Origin: Bostrychus sinensis
Lineage: Eukaryota; Chordata; Actinopteri; Gobiiformes; Eleotridae
DNA: 64,000 nt
NCBI GenBank assembly: GCA_020698575.1
Contig: CM036250.1
Coordinates: 22,409,500-22,473,499, forward strand
Direction of reading: 5' to 3'
Shown one piece after another: positions 34,601 through 47,375 of this stretch. Both the position numbers and the translations under genes were made by a program. Positions within the stretch are counted from its first letter, which is position 1, and each line of letters begins with the position of its first letter. The notes below the pieces were generated by a model that saw only the letters and a list, made by a program, of their open reading frames with translations, was not told the DNA's origin and did no database searches.

Positions 34601-37600
34601 ACATAATTGTTTGTTTTTACATTTAAAATTCAAATTTCATTTTCAACAATTTCAATGACAGTATTTGGAGGAGTTTAAGTATCACGAGTGACGAAAAGAA
34701 TGAAGCGTGAGTATGACCGGCGGATCGGTGCAGCTTTGCGGCTGATGTATCGGTGTGTTGTAGTAAAGAATTTAGCATTGGATCTACGTTCCTGAATGCC
34801 TTCCTGGGGAGGTGTTCCAGGCATGTCCCACCAGGAGGAGACCCGTGAAGGACCTAGGACACGCTAGAGGGACTATGTCTTTCTGCTGACCTGGGAACGC
34901 CTTAGGATCCCCCAGAGGAGCTAGAGGAGGTGTCCAGGGAGAGGGAAGTCTGGGTATCTCCGCATAGACTGTTGTCACCTGGCTCAGGATAAAAGAGGGA
35001 TGGATAGATTAAAAAAATTTTTTTTTTAGATATTTTTGGGCCATTTTTAGGCTTTAATGATAAGACAGAGTATAATATGAAATGGGGAAGAGAGTGGGAG
35101 AGACATTTAGCAAACTGTCAAAGTCTGGAATAAAACCCACGACGCCAAGGCAGGCTGTAATTGCCTTGTATATGTGCCGCAGCTCTACCAAATGAGCTAT
35201 ACCATGCCGCACGTGTACCTTATTAATTTACTAATTACAGTGCAGTACAATTTAATTTACTACATTTATTAATTTAAAAAAAAAATCCATACCACTGTAT
35301 TTGATATTGATACAGTAAAATATTGCACTATTTTCCTGAATTACAATTTTTATGCCCCTAATCCTGACAGTAATATAACCTCATAATGCAGTCTAGGTGT
35401 GCTTGATGTTTTAGATGTACATATTTAAGAATGCAGCGGAGGATGAGGTGAGAGAAGGAGGAGTGGTTCTGGCATGGCTTTGATTATATAAAGGGCCAGT
35501 TCAGCACCCAGGCGCCGTGTGACGGGGCTGAGCCAATGACGCGGCCCGTAGCAATCCTGGGCTGCTGACCTCGCGAAACTGGCACAGGAACAAACGCTCA
35601 GGCTTTAGTTAGCACTCACACACACCCCTTCTGGTCCTACACAGGATCCTCTGGCCAGCTGAGTCCCGGGACGATGCAGAGGAAGGAAGGAAAGAAGGAC
35701 TTAATCACTTGTGGGAGACATATGGCATGACTTAATTTACACACACTGACCGTTATAACATAATCACATCTGTATATAAGGCTAAGGATTATTGAGTTTA
35801 TCTTCTGCCGTTTGAAAACAGGTTATATAGATACAAACCCTAACCCTTGAAATTGTCAAGAATACTGCAGAAACAGTCACTAGATATGTTAATGCGTAGG
35901 TTAAAAGCTTTCAATTACCAGTGAGCTGACCACCAAGGTTTTGGCCAGCTTCAACTTCAAAAAAGCAATAGTGCAAGAACTTTCTGAAAACAGCAATGTT
36001 ATAGGTGTGGTATTGTTAAAACTTGTAAAAAAAAAATGTTAAGAATACTGGCAAAAACAAAATCGCAAAGTATACTAACATATCTCATCTGGGGATCTAC
36101 CTAAACTAAAAATAAAGAAAATGTAGGACTATACAGAACTAAAAAGTAGGTCAGAAACTTTCAAATATCATCCCTCCTACCAATGTTAAAGCCTGGACAC
36201 TGTCAGCCTTTACCTTAATACTTTAATTTTCAATAGTACAATAACTAATTAAAAATAATTACATTGCAATTACAGGTTTGGCATAAAATAAACTTAAGAT
36301 TTGTCAAGATCCTGGAAAAAGAAAGTCTAACTAATAATCTAATCAACATCTTTCAGCTACATAAAGAATATTAAATGACTATACTGGACTATACAAGTTG
36401 GTAGTAATTAGCTAGAACAATTTCAAACAATATCAAGCCTACCAGTGTTTCGACCAGGACGCTGTCACTCCAACTTCACAAATTTAACAGTAAAAGAAGT
36501 TTCTGGACATTTATAGCAAAAGTATTAGGCTTGGAATTACTGAAACTTACCAACAATTGTCAAGTCAGTAAGTCAGCTAAGATATCCTGCCCACTGAGCT
36601 ACCTAAACAATATTAAATGACTATACAACTTATATAGAGCAGTAATAAGAATTAGGTTAAAAGCTTTCAAATACTACCCAACCCACCAATGTTATGGTTG
36701 GGATAGTGTCAGTGCCACTTTGACCAACAAGGAAAAAATATAACAAGTGCAAGTTATAGGTTGGGCATAAACAAGAATACTGCAGAAATGTTTTTAAGAA
36801 AAGGCCTTAGGTCACTAAATCAACAAACATATCCTACCCAGAAAACTACCTACACTATAAACATAATTCAAAGAATAATACTAAATGACTATACTGGAGT
36901 ATACAAGTTATATAGAGTAGTTTTAAGTGGGTTAAGCTTTCAAATAGCAATCAGCCTACAGTTTCACAGGAATGAGAAATGAAGTTATTAACTCAACAAA
37001 CACATATCCAACCAGAGCACTACCTACAGTTTATATTACATGACCCCACTTGGTCGGTGTAATACCAGAGTGTGTCGTCAGAGTTCAAAGTTCAAATTAA
37101 GTCTTATTAAATTAGCAGTTGGGTGTCCAGAATGCTGTGAGCTCTGACATCACGCCTTAATCTCTTCATCTTGTCCCGGGCCTCTGTCCCTCCATATTTT
37201 TCTTTACTCTAATCCTAATCCATTTGGCTTCAAACTAACCAATATTGTCCATGTGAAAAATGCACCAAAGAGATAAACTGTTTCTATATAATAATGCATT
37301 AACATGTAACATGTTCACTATTACTACTTCTACTACTACTTTACTGTTAAAACTTTTTAAATTAGTGAGCAAATATATATTTTTTGGCTATTGTTACAAA
37401 TTAGGATGCTATTAGTTATTATTAATGGATATTGGATTTAGAATATTAATGGATGTTTGTAAGTAAATACTCAAAATAATCACACCTTCAAGTTCAGGGG
37501 TAAATGCTCTATCCATTAAACCACAAAGCCTGTATATCTCATAATGGTAAAGATTCCATTAAAAGTAATCATCCATCTGTGGCTGGCCCTATCTTGCAAT

Positions 37601-40600
37601 CATATAGACTCTTTAACCAATTCCTTCCCACAAAACAAACTGACAACCAAATCTGGCAGTTAGGTTATAGGTTTATCTTTTTTAAGTCTATATTATTGTC
37701 TGTTGTCTGTAGATTAGGTGAGATGACCAGGACTATCACAACAACCAAACTAGATATGTCAGCTCCGCTCTTTAAGCCCATTGCTGGTGTCTTACGTCTT
37801 TGATTAGACAGCTAAAAGGATCAGGATTAGCCTCTAGACATTTAGGATTGTAAAAGGTTTAGTTTGGCTGATGCAGGATAGCCGAGGCCAACATGTGAAG
37901 GCATAGGGAAATGGCCAGTCCTCTGTCCTTCTTTGTGCTCAGTGTTGGTCAACTGGTATCACATCAAACACTGGGCAATTGAGTATGTTTGATATTGATT
38001 TATTAGACCACAAAAACAAACAAACATATAAACTAGCACTTGGAGTGCGCTTGGGGAGCACAGATCAGCACCAAGACAGTTTTGTACTGTAATAAAATAA
38101 AGAAATATATAAAAAATCCTGGATCCAGACAGTGATCTGGATGCAAACCAAAAACTTAGTCCAACTATTTCTGTTTAGTTATGTTGCCAATGAAACACAC
38201 AGTGGCAAAAACTCCTTTGGTGGTGGTAATAATAAAGGTACTATATGTTAATGTAAAATTCTAAGTGGGATGTTACATATTTTTGCACATTTGCAATATG
38301 ATTGTTGGATATTGTACCCACAGGAAATACTGAAAATGTAAGCCTGGTATGAAGGTTACATTTTCCTAATGTTGTGAAAATTGTCAAAAACATGTATGTA
38401 AAAGCAGGGCATAATACATGCACATGGCACTAAATTAAAACACAAAATTAAATTATTTCAGTAGTTCAATTCAAAGACCAAATGACCAAATAACCCTAAC
38501 CCTATATAGACTATATAGAATTGTGAATAATTCATATTTAGATACTTTTTTACAATTTTCAACAGTAAGCCATAATCATCACTGTTAAAATATAAATGCT
38601 TAAAATATTTAGCTCTGAGTGAAGAATTCATACAAAATATGTGTTTCACTTTGAATTGAACTACTGAAGTAAATAGATATTTCCACAATTACAATATTTT
38701 AGTTCATTAACATGTGCCTGCAGTTTCACATCCTTAAATATGTAATGTTTGCCAGGACCAAAACGAATATTAATAATGATGAAATATGCTGTTTTATTTC
38801 CTTTCCACAGTAACGAGAACCCCCAAAAAGCCACAAGAGTCACATCAAGTAAGTAACAATCATACATGACACAAGACCTGATTCAATCAAAGCTGCCATG
38901 ATAATTTCCAAACTGATACAAAAACTGAAACTGGATACATAGCCCTGACGTTCGCAGATTATTATTATGCTGTAGACATCTTTGCCACATTGTAATTCAG
39001 GCTGCAGGCTTTGAAGAGTGTTGCGGGTATAATCCACACTTACAGGTCCACCCAAAATTAAATGTAGATCAAAATTAGGCTTTCCTTAAAAGTCAGTAAT
39101 TTTGAGTCATATGATGGAAGAACATGATGATCTATTTGTAAACAGAGAAGAATACTACCGTAACTGTGAAATAAAGTGCTGATGAGTCACAGGGATGACG
39201 CAAGACTCTGGAAATAGAGAGGGGCCTGAGCACTGAGGTGTATGCAAGCTCTATTTCAGTCTGTCTACGACATGGCTCAAATAAGTGGGAAAACTGTTAT
39301 GATTATGTTTTCTGCAATGCTGCACTGCAGTCATGTTTGATATGTACTGCCCTCAAGTCTCAGGCAGATTTTAAGAAAGGCTAAGACAATAAAAGTGCAT
39401 TGAGTTAATTGCATATAGTTCTGGGGTAAATGCTCTTTTCATTGAACCACAACACCTTTATATCTCACAATGATAAATAATCTACTAAAACTAATAATTG
39501 TTCTTAATGTGAGTGAAGTTAGTATCTTCAGTCCATATCTTAAAATAGTACAGAATCACTTAAAACACTATTGGAACAGTGATCTGGAGCCACATTAAAA
39601 TTAATCCTTTTGTCCTTGGCCCATTACTGACCTTTCCTAAAATTTACATAATAAGAACAGTAAATAAAATTCAGCAATTTCAAAAAGCCCTATTAGTTAA
39701 CAGAATTTTTCACACCTCACTAAAACCTTTGGACAGCACAATTTGGTAATGCTGCACTGCATTAACGCTTGATATGTATGCAAAGACGGTGCTGTAATGT
39801 GTCGTGTGTTTTTTTTTTTCTATTTCAAGATGGCGGGTTCGGCTTACAAAGTGAAGAAGTTATTTTGACGCCTGAGGACGAAAACCCACTCAGGAGAATA
39901 CTGCAGGTAGCTACACACTCCATTTCTCTCTTTATATCTCTCCACCATCAGCCCTCTCTATCTATTTCTGCACATATAAGCAGCAGCCCCCGCACACACA
40001 CACACACACACACAAATTGAGACACAGAAACATGCAGGCGAACAAAACACACCTCTGCTTGACCTTGAATGTGGGCATATTGTTGGTTTCACATTTACCC
40101 CTCAGTAAAACATCCTTGCCACCGACTCACCCAGAAACACCTTGCACAGGGTCACTGTAAAAAATTGAGAAATGTTATCCTCAGCTGATAAATTACTGCC
40201 TGTATGTCATTTTTTATGAAATGCAGGCAGTTCATTAAATTAGAATATAATGAAAAAGTATATTGTGCAATGCAAAGTGAACGGCTTATTACATAGATTC
40301 AGTACACATACAGTAAAATATTTCTAGTATTTATTTTAATTGTAATGATTTTAATGATTTTGCAACATTGTAATTTTGGCCTTCACTGTAAGCTAAAATC
40401 ATCGCAAAAAAAAAAAAAATGGATGAAATATTTCACTCTGTGTGTACTGAATCTATAATAAATATGCCTTCAACTTCGCATTGAACAACTGAATTAAATA
40501 CAGTTTTCCATGATATTCTAATTTATTGACATGCTCTTGTTTGTTATTTTACTATAATGGAATTTATTAATATACAACACTATTTTATTACAGTCGGGGT

Positions 40601-42688
40601 AATATGTGTTGTTTTGCATTGACAAAAAATAGTACTTGAAGTCAAATATCTTGAATTAATTTTAAAAACTATGGAGCTGAATTGTTAAAATGTAAAGGAT
40701 GTTGAATATTTAATAGTGAAGTATAGTGTTAGATACAGTTAGTACAGTATGTGTGAGGTTGGTCAGCATCAGTTTATGTGGCTCTGCAGACGTGCTGCTG
40801 TGTGGAGGTGTCTGAGCTAATAACTCACACCACAGTGATCCTGGGCCTGCTGCAGCTTTACAGGCACACGTGTTAGTGAGGTTGTTCCTATATCCACACT
40901 TCAGAGGCACAATATGACAACAGACTATGATGCCATTTCTTTTATTATATTGTATTATATTGCCTTTATGATATACAATTACCAGTGTGTTATGGATAAC
41001 CCTGATTGCAGTGTGTTGTTGACTTTTTCCAGCTGTCAATGTCTGGCAAATCTGATTAAAGTGTATCAGACAGATAAGGATCTTGATGAGACAAGCTTGA
41101 TTCTTGACCAGCACCTGCCCAGTCATAAGGTTAACACATATGTGGGCCATTGCCTTTCAATAATCCCCTGAAGTGGGGCACAGCACATGTATGTTTTCTT
41201 AGTGTATCTGATCGCCCTCTAGAGACCTGTCAAAGAAAGCGGTAACGCTGTCGTCTGCAGTTTGCCTGCCAGCTACTGCAGCATCTCTGTGGCTCTAGTG
41301 AGTTATGCCTTTCTTTGTGTGTTTCAGCCTTTTAACTGGCACCAGCCAGGGATGTCACATAGTAAGAGGAAGCTGCTCCAGTCACTAATGGGACCTTATG
41401 GCCCTCTGAGTGTGTCTTACAATGGAAAAACCTGCATTTTGTTCAAAGCAAAGCGCCTGGCAATCCGCTACAGGAACCACACTTTCATAGACCTGACTGA
41501 GAGGGTCTTCAATACCAACTCACCTGTTGACACTAAAGGCTCCATCTGTACCAAGGAAAAAGCTACGTGAGTATCAGTGCATCAAATACATACAGTGCAT
41601 AACTCGCTTATATAACAAATTGATACTATTATATTGGGGCCTGTTCACTAATTTTGTTTTCATCAATGGAATAGTGCAGTAAAGAAAGAGCAATAGTGGA
41701 ACAGCCTGTTTACTGGTTTGGTTTGGTTTTCCACAGACTTTCATTAAGGTTTGGAGATGTAGAGGACTTACGAGGTCTAGTCATCAGGTAACACAATGCT
41801 TCTCTCCTCCAATTCCCACAATACAACATTTCACGTGACTTTAAAGTAATTACAATCCTGAATGCTTCTGTTTCCAACAGGCTTCAGATGTCCAACACTT
41901 TTTATGAAGCAGCGGGACAAAACTGGTTTACTTTAGACAGCGTCCACATTCACTATAACTGGACCCAGGAGGCCACTTTCAACGCCAGTGAAGTCTACGC
42001 TCCGGCCACTTCATCCTACCATTGCCAGCATGTCAGCAGTCTGCACAAATACGACACTCTGCTAGTGCCCAGCTCCCATACGGACACGTCTGCAAACTGG
42101 CACATTACATTCACTGATTTTCAGGTACAAGAATATTGAATGCACTGTGGTTTGTCCAACTAATGCTGACACACAACTCTCTAATGTACATAGAGGTAGT
42201 AGAAGTACTTCTACATAGTACATAGTTCTGAATCTTTGCCAGATATTTTTGGGCTTTGGCTTAGTCTTAGTGGCTCTCTGTCTGTCAGTCAATTTGTTAC
42301 TGTCTGTTTGGCGCTTTACAATCTGTCTGTTTAGCCATCTGCTAGTCTGGGACTATCCATCTTCTCTTTACATGGTTAGTCAAAGGCCAGTCAGAGCTAG
42401 TTGTCCTCAAGAGGTTCAACTGTAATGTCATTTATCCTTGTCCAATTGCAGATCCAGGCCTTCAACGTTCAGTCGGACAAGTTTGCGTCAGCCAGTGATT
42501 GTGCCACGTTCCTGACGCCGGCCATCTTGATGGGTCTGGTGACGTCTCTGATCTTGCTCCTAGTTTTGGCTTATGCTCTGCACATGGTGGTCCACCTTAA
42601 GCACATTGATCGCTATGAGGAGCACAAAGCTACAGTCTACTTTCCCCGCAGTCCAGAGGCGGAGTTACCGGACAAGAACAGCCTGTGA
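31636..42688 (+). CDS. atp6ap1l: ATP6AP1-like (Ac45-related) V-ATPase accessory protein
   Basis: Coding exons: 31636-31766, 38811-38848, 39830-39906, 41328-41566, 41737-41787, 41881-42124, 42452-42688; all GT-AG and in phase, 1017 nt, 338 aa. Signal peptide is about residues 1-22. The C-terminal half matches the V-ATPase S1 (Ac45) family: RNHTF, a WFTLDSVHIHYN block, NASEV, a YHCQHVSSL block, DFQIQAFNV, SASDCATF, then a membrane helix at about 284-307 and a short polar tail. The family sits in the proton-pump membrane sector and helps its assembly or sorting. The protein is much shorter than human ATP6AP1 (470 aa), and the long N-terminal luminal domain is not visible, which points to the ATP6AP1L type. 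A basic SKRK lies just before the conserved part. The 38-nt second exon is the least certain join. Confidence 0.85.
34199..34325 (+). repeat. Family A repeat, truncated at the 3' side
   Basis: Contains gttacaaggagtcaaagtgt, tgtcccaagcctggataaat, ggttgcgtcaagaaaagtat, ctggtgtaaaacctacacca; the back half is lost. Confidence 0.65.
34784..35005 (+). repeat. LINE 3' tail with ggatggataga end
   Basis: Words in order: ttcctggggaggtgttccag, gcatgtcccaccaggaggag, gacccgtgaaggacctagga, ctgacctgggaacgccttag, gatcccccagaggagctaga, gagggaagtctgggtatctc, agagggatggatagat. This is the well-known 3' end of a fish non-LTR retrotransposon; the clade is not assigned. It is diverged and non-coding here. Confidence 0.7.
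35006..35213 (-). repeat. tRNA-derived SINE, minus orientation
   Basis: Right end gctctaccaaatgagctata is the reverse of a tRNA-like A box; aaaacccacgac is B-box-like in reverse. The body has taggctttaatgataagaca and gggagagacatttagcaaac. It starts where the LINE tail ends. Confidence 0.65.
35440..35700 (+). promoter_or_regulatory. Intronic promoter-like GC island
   Basis: A TATA box (tatataaag, 35485-35493) is followed about 25-40 bp later by GC-rich sequence (caggcgccgtgtgacggggc), a CCAAT box in agccaatgacgcgg and a CRE-like tgacgcg. The island stands out from AT-rich intron DNA. A short frame starting at about 35674 stops after 18 codons, so any product is more likely a leader exon or non-coding transcript. 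Use as an alternative promoter is inference. Confidence 0.4.
35845..37035. repeat. Degenerate tandem array of about 250-bp units
   Basis: The anchor phrase aagctttcaaat (with variants) recurs at about 35907, 36155, 36419, 36658 and 36933, spacings 248, 264, 239 and 275. Each unit then has a caccaatgttatgg / ggacactgtcagtgcc block, later aagaatactgcagaaa, then acatatcctaccca, ctacctaaac and aatgactatactggactata. Units differ by many substitutions and small gaps, so the array is old. Confidence 0.7.
38450..38710. repeat. Family C repeat, near complete
   Basis: Left end ttcagtagttcaattcaaag; middle caacagtaagccataatcat and aaatgcttaaaatattt; right part ttgaattgaactactgaagt and attacaatattttagttcat. 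It ends about 100 bp before the 38-nt exon of the ATP6AP1-like gene. Confidence 0.6.
40215..40560. repeat. Family C repeat, near complete
   Basis: Left end aaattagaatataatgaaaa; then cttattacatagattcagta, tatttattttaattgtaatg, gtaagctaaaatcatcgc, gaaatatttcactctgtgtg, tactgaatctataataaata, ttgaacaactgaattaaata, gatattctaatttattgaca. It has inverted-type ends and lies in ATP6AP1-like intron 39907-41327. Confidence 0.65.
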
Positions 42689-42757
42689 AAGCAGCTTGAG
42701 GACAACAAGGAAAAACCAAAAGAATGGTGACAAGCCAAGCAAAAGACAGTGAATGTC

Positions 42758-42763
42758 AATAAA
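42758..42763 (+). terminator. atp6ap1l: Proximal polyadenylation signal, ATP6AP1-like gene
   Basis: An AATAAA hexamer 70 bp after the stop codon. A second AATAAA at 44392-44397 lies at the end of about 1.6 kb without recognisable repeats or genes and could end a longer 3' UTR. Which one is used cannot be told from sequence. Confidence 0.4.
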
Positions 42764-45164
42764 AGAGGGAAAAAGTATCAACTACACAATTTGTGAAGCA
42801 AAAATGGTAACTTTACATGTTCATATAAAAAATGTAAGTGTTAACTAAATCCAAGTTTGGATACTTTTCTTCTTTTTTATTGACCTGAATCTTGGCATCC
42901 TAATCATAAAAGGCCTTTGGATGCTCAAGACTCCCCTGAGAGATGGTTTGAGATCCTCGTGTCAAGGACAATCCCAGGGCCCCGAAGGGCACACACCAGG
43001 CCTTTACCCCAGCCAGGAATAAACCAGAACAGGGTTGCAACTGTAGCCAATGCAGCTAGCATCAGATGTGCAACAAGCTTCTGACACATACGGTTTTTCC
43101 AGGTTTTACTCCATCATACGTTGTCTAATACCTCTGCAAGTAATGTATACAGCACTTCAAACAGCCACTTTTAGAGCCATAGTAGCTGCATGACTAAAGA
43201 GCTAGTCTTCTCTAGGCTCGCTCTGCGTTTCATAATATTCATCTCTGGAATTCTTGCATGAGTTACAGCCTAAAATAAATTTGGCACAAAACATGAAATG
43301 AGCTTGAAAAGCTTTGAAGCAAAGGGGAAGGGAAATATCAGGAACCACAGGTCTACCATCTGGCTGGAGTGAACGGACCAGCACTTCAAGCCCTTCAGAG
43401 CCTTCTGGCATCTCTTAGCCACCCCTGGACAAGACTGCTTGGACTTAACTGTGAAATGGCCTTTTACAGACCAGCCAGGAGCAAAGGGGTTTTAGCACAA
43501 CATTTGTTAGTTGCAAAAGCACTAACAATAGACTTTTAAAGACAATATAAGGAACTATGCTGCACAAGACGGCCCATTGGAGGGCATGGCAATGAAATGC
43601 GGGTCTTTGGATGACTTGGTTCTGTAAGAGCCAAACACTGGACAAGGGAGGCCAAGGGTCCTCCATTCACACTATTGGGCTTGACTGCCCATGTGAAGCT
43701 ACAAAGAAGTTGCCATAAATTATGGAAAGAGTAAAATAATGTGAAAATGAAAGCTAAATGTTAAAGCTAAATGTACAAAACAAAACACAAACGTGTACAG
43801 AAGTGTCACTCTGCGGAGGTCTTTTTTATATTCAAAGTAATCATGAAATATTAGTAGGTACAGGATGACTATGCTAATCCTCATAACCAAAAGGATATTC
43901 AAATCTGTAGATACATTAAGATCGCTATATGATCATAGCTGTTTATCTTTAATTATTGCACAACTAATAAACTTAGGTACAAATAATTATTGTGCTATGA
44001 GGATTGGTCAGAGTATCAGTACAGATAACTTTTTTCTACAACATGTTACATGTCTGTCTATTTGCTTTAAACTGAGCCAATGCAGGTTCAGTGTCATCTA
44101 ACTGTAAATTACAGTACCAACCTTAACATAAAAGGACGATACTATGGAATGCCGTCCACCCACTGGGACTTATAGATGCCATTAGTACTCCAGAGGCCAC
44201 ACTAGCAGCAGTACCACCATCAGTACGTCATTACTACTGAGAAAAACACAGCATGACAGTAAATAGATATCTTATGGCAGTTCTGTCAATCTGTAGCAGT
44301 GTGAAATGTGTTCTATGGTCATAAATGTATTTTACAAACTATGAACTGAGTGGAGGCGGTTTGTCCAAGGACCAACTGATGTAGAGTGAACAATAAATGA
44401 CGTTCTGACAAAATGGTGTAATGGATTCATATGGTAATTGCTGGAGTAGCCTAGATAAACGTATGGTGACATGCATATTAAAAAACATTATGCAAAAAAT
44501 AACATTTTAAAATCTAACCTAAACCCTCCCGTCTTGAGTAGCAACCATCTGCTCCCTCATGTCATTTTTTTCTGTCCAAATGTATTAATTTACTTGGTTT
44601 GGCAGGGGGATAAAAGCTACCTAAAAATAGTGTCAACAAGCATAAATTTAAAATCCGTTGTGTATTTGATCTTAGGTAAATTAAACCGTAGTGTATATTT
44701 GACCAAATTAAACACAGCTCACTGAGTGGAATTGCCTGTCTCTAAGGACATCTAGTGGCATCAAGTTGCCAACACAGCTAGCGTTGACCATCCTGCGCCA
44801 ACAACACGCCAATGCGCCAAGAAAAGGCCCCTGTCTCCACCACACAGTAAGTCCGAATCCAACAACACACGAACAGTAAATTATAATGGATTTCAAACTT
44901 TATCACTTAATAGAAAGTATTATGTAATAACAGAAAAGTTACTTTTTGTATACTTGTGGCGCACCGGGCTGTTGTTAACGCATTTCACAGACTCAGGTAA
45001 GAGCAAGTCCTCCCGCAGCGCCACGGTGTCTAAATGATCAGATTAATTAGTTATTTTTAAGTAAAAAAAAATAAAAAATCTACTATAAGCTTGTAGTCTA
45101 ATGAAATATGCTTTTACACCAGCTATTTTCTAAAGAAGTATTGTATTGGAAAATCCCCTGGAAC

Positions 45165-45490
45165 CAGAGGTAGAAAAAGTATCACAATCTGTACTCAAAT
45201 AAAAGTACTGCTACTTTAAAATAATAATAGACTACTCAAGAAAAGGTCAAAGTAACCAACAAAATAATTTCATAAGTAAAGTAGAATTAACCTGGCTCAG
45301 ACCAAGGACCCTCTCGTTGCAAGGCAAGCGTTGTTGCCAACAAGCGTATTCATTTATTGTCTAATATATTTGAATTAACTTTTTTTCCCACCAGAAAGGT
45401 CCTCAGGTAAAAGTTGCACGGACAAATTACATTTTCTTAAAGGAAATGTAAATGACTTGAGTAAAAGTATCTAGTTACTTTCCTCCACTG
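45165..45490. repeat. gtggaaagtaact-type repeat
   Basis: Left end aaccagaggtagaaaaagta, right end ctagttactttcctccactg, forming inverted ends. Inside are gtactcaaataaaagtactg and tgacttgagtaaaagtatc. Confidence 0.6.
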
Positions 45491-46599
45491 ACTGCAAAAA
45501 ATCATCTATATTAACTTGACGAAAGTTGCAGAAAAAAAAAAAAAATATCTAATGTATAAGGTAGGTATAATGACCTTGTCTGGATCGTACGTCTGGTTGG
45601 CCCTGGTCATAAATCATGAAAAATCCCACACAATCCCATGTAGTAGCTAGCTCAACATTTTGTCCTGTGCTCAGTTGGGGTTTGTGTCTCACTGATCCAG
45701 GGGTTGGTGGTCACATTTATGTCATAAATGGCAAGGCTACAACAATTTTGAATTTATTTGTTGTTATGCTCATATTAAATAACAGTAGCTTTGGTATGAC
45801 TATATTTTTCACCACTGTAACTTCCTCCATTTTACAGCTCATCCCAGAGTATAGTTCTAATAAATAATTGCCTTGTTAAAAATCATGGTTTGAACATCTC
45901 AGGCATTGATCACTATGTTTTTCATCATTTTATTCCAAAATATTTTAATTAATTTATTTTTTTTACCAACCTCACACACTGACAACCTACTCTCACATGG
46001 GGTTGATTGTCACAATGGGTCTGGGTGTCTTTGACGGTTAATAACTTTTTATTATAATAAGGTATAAAAAAGAAAGGGATACCCATACCCACTTCAAGCC
46101 AAGAGCTTAAGCTTTTATTTAATATATCAATGACTCTTGTAAGATGTTTAGATGATGAGTAATTTACACTAGAGTAAAAAGTGTTACAACCATCCCACGT
46201 CTCCCCTACAGATTTCTGTCTAGATTGAAGAATCACTTTCTGACATTTATATTATTTAAAATATGAATTAATATTGATAGAAAACATATTATGACCACAA
46301 CTTATAGACCATGATGCCCTGAAGAAAAAAAAAAATATTTTATTTGATGTGATGTGTGTGTAGTTTGCTATACAAAAAACACCGTTAGAGAGACAGAAAA
46401 TTTGTATCCAACTGTATGTTGAGCCACAAAGGCACTCATATAGATGTACAAAAAATCAGAGTAATCAAAATGGACTTCAGCTGTGCCTCATTTGTATTTT
46501 CAGCAAATGACCACTAGATGTCAGTGTCTGCTAGTGTCTGCATTTTATAAACCCTTAAAAATCAGTTCAAGTATTTTATTCAAGGATCCATGCAAAGTA

Positions 46600-47035
46600 A
46601 CTTAAAACATTGCTCTAAATAAGCTGCCCGGTCTGTAATATTGACCATTTCTAACTTATCAAACAGTGACTTATTCAAAATAAGTTGGGATACACTTTTT
46701 ATTCATTTGCCTTTTCTCTAATGCATAAAAATAAAAGTCATATTTAGTGTGGTTTTAAACATTGCTCCGAATCTCCCGTCCCCTCTGTACTAATGGTCAG
46801 TTTAGTAAGATTTACAGTTCCAAAGTTCATTGCTAACTTTTCAAACAGTGTTCAAAATAACTTCACTGAGCACACAAGCTGATTCATCTGCAGCTTTTCT
46901 TGGCAAAGGGCAAAGATTATTTGTTGGTCAAGCTGGGATTTTTATTTTTCAAATGCTTCTCAATCATTTGCGTTTTATTTCTCTCACACATAAAGAGAAA
47001 AGTCATGTTTAGTGTTTGTTGTTAATCTCTCCCCA
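46600..47035. repeat. Two-copy diverged tandem duplication
   Basis: Three word sets occur twice in the same order: aacattgctc (46606 and 46758), taacttatcaaacagtg / taacttttcaaacagtg (46652 and 46835), and aaaagtcatatttagtgtgg / aaaagtcatgtttagtgttt (46735 and 46999). The growing spacing (152, 183, 264) shows later insertions in the second copy. Confidence 0.45.
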
Positions 47036-47375
47036 TGCAGAGGTCCAGAACTACTTGTACACTGTGAGGACTCGCTCAGAGCTGGGGATGCTTTGTGGAC
47101 GCAGCCTGCACAGAGACAGATAGGCCCCGGCTGTTTTATATGTAAAGCTGGCAGGCAGAAGGCACTGGGCCCCCGAGGCTCTCAGCACAACCCCTTTGTT
47201 GGAGCCAAACTGTGGTGCAGTGCTACTGTTTAAGCTGCTTTGCATTCAGGGAGCACAAGAGATGGGCAGGACACGAAGGATGTCAGGTGGGCAAAGCTTA
47301 TTTTTATTAGTTAATATGTATTTTAATTTTTTAAATAAGACAGTCTACTTTTTGTGCCAGTTCCAAGCCTGGAAC

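Larger units (their letters stand above)
31767..38810 (+). other. First intron of the ATP6AP1-like gene
   Basis: No coding exon is supported. It holds a family A copy (34199-34325), a LINE tail next to a SINE (34784-35213), a GC-rich promoter-like island (35440-35700), a degenerate tandem array (35845-37035) and a family C copy (38450-38710). The stretches 32400-34190 and 37040-38440 are AT-rich with nothing I can name. Confidence 0.6.

Noticed and set aside
35845..37035. CRISPR-like array
   Set aside because: Units are about 250 bp and diverged throughout, without short identical repeats and unique spacers; the genome is vertebrate.
41033..41129. Possible extra exon flanked by ttttccag and ggttaac
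   Set aside because: At 97 nt it would break the phase between exons 39830-39906 and 41328-41566, which join cleanly without it.
40710..41150. 146-codon open frame on the minus strand
   Set aside because: It lies in an ATP6AP1-like intron, has low-complexity AT-rich composition, no recognisable family and no splice or promoter context.
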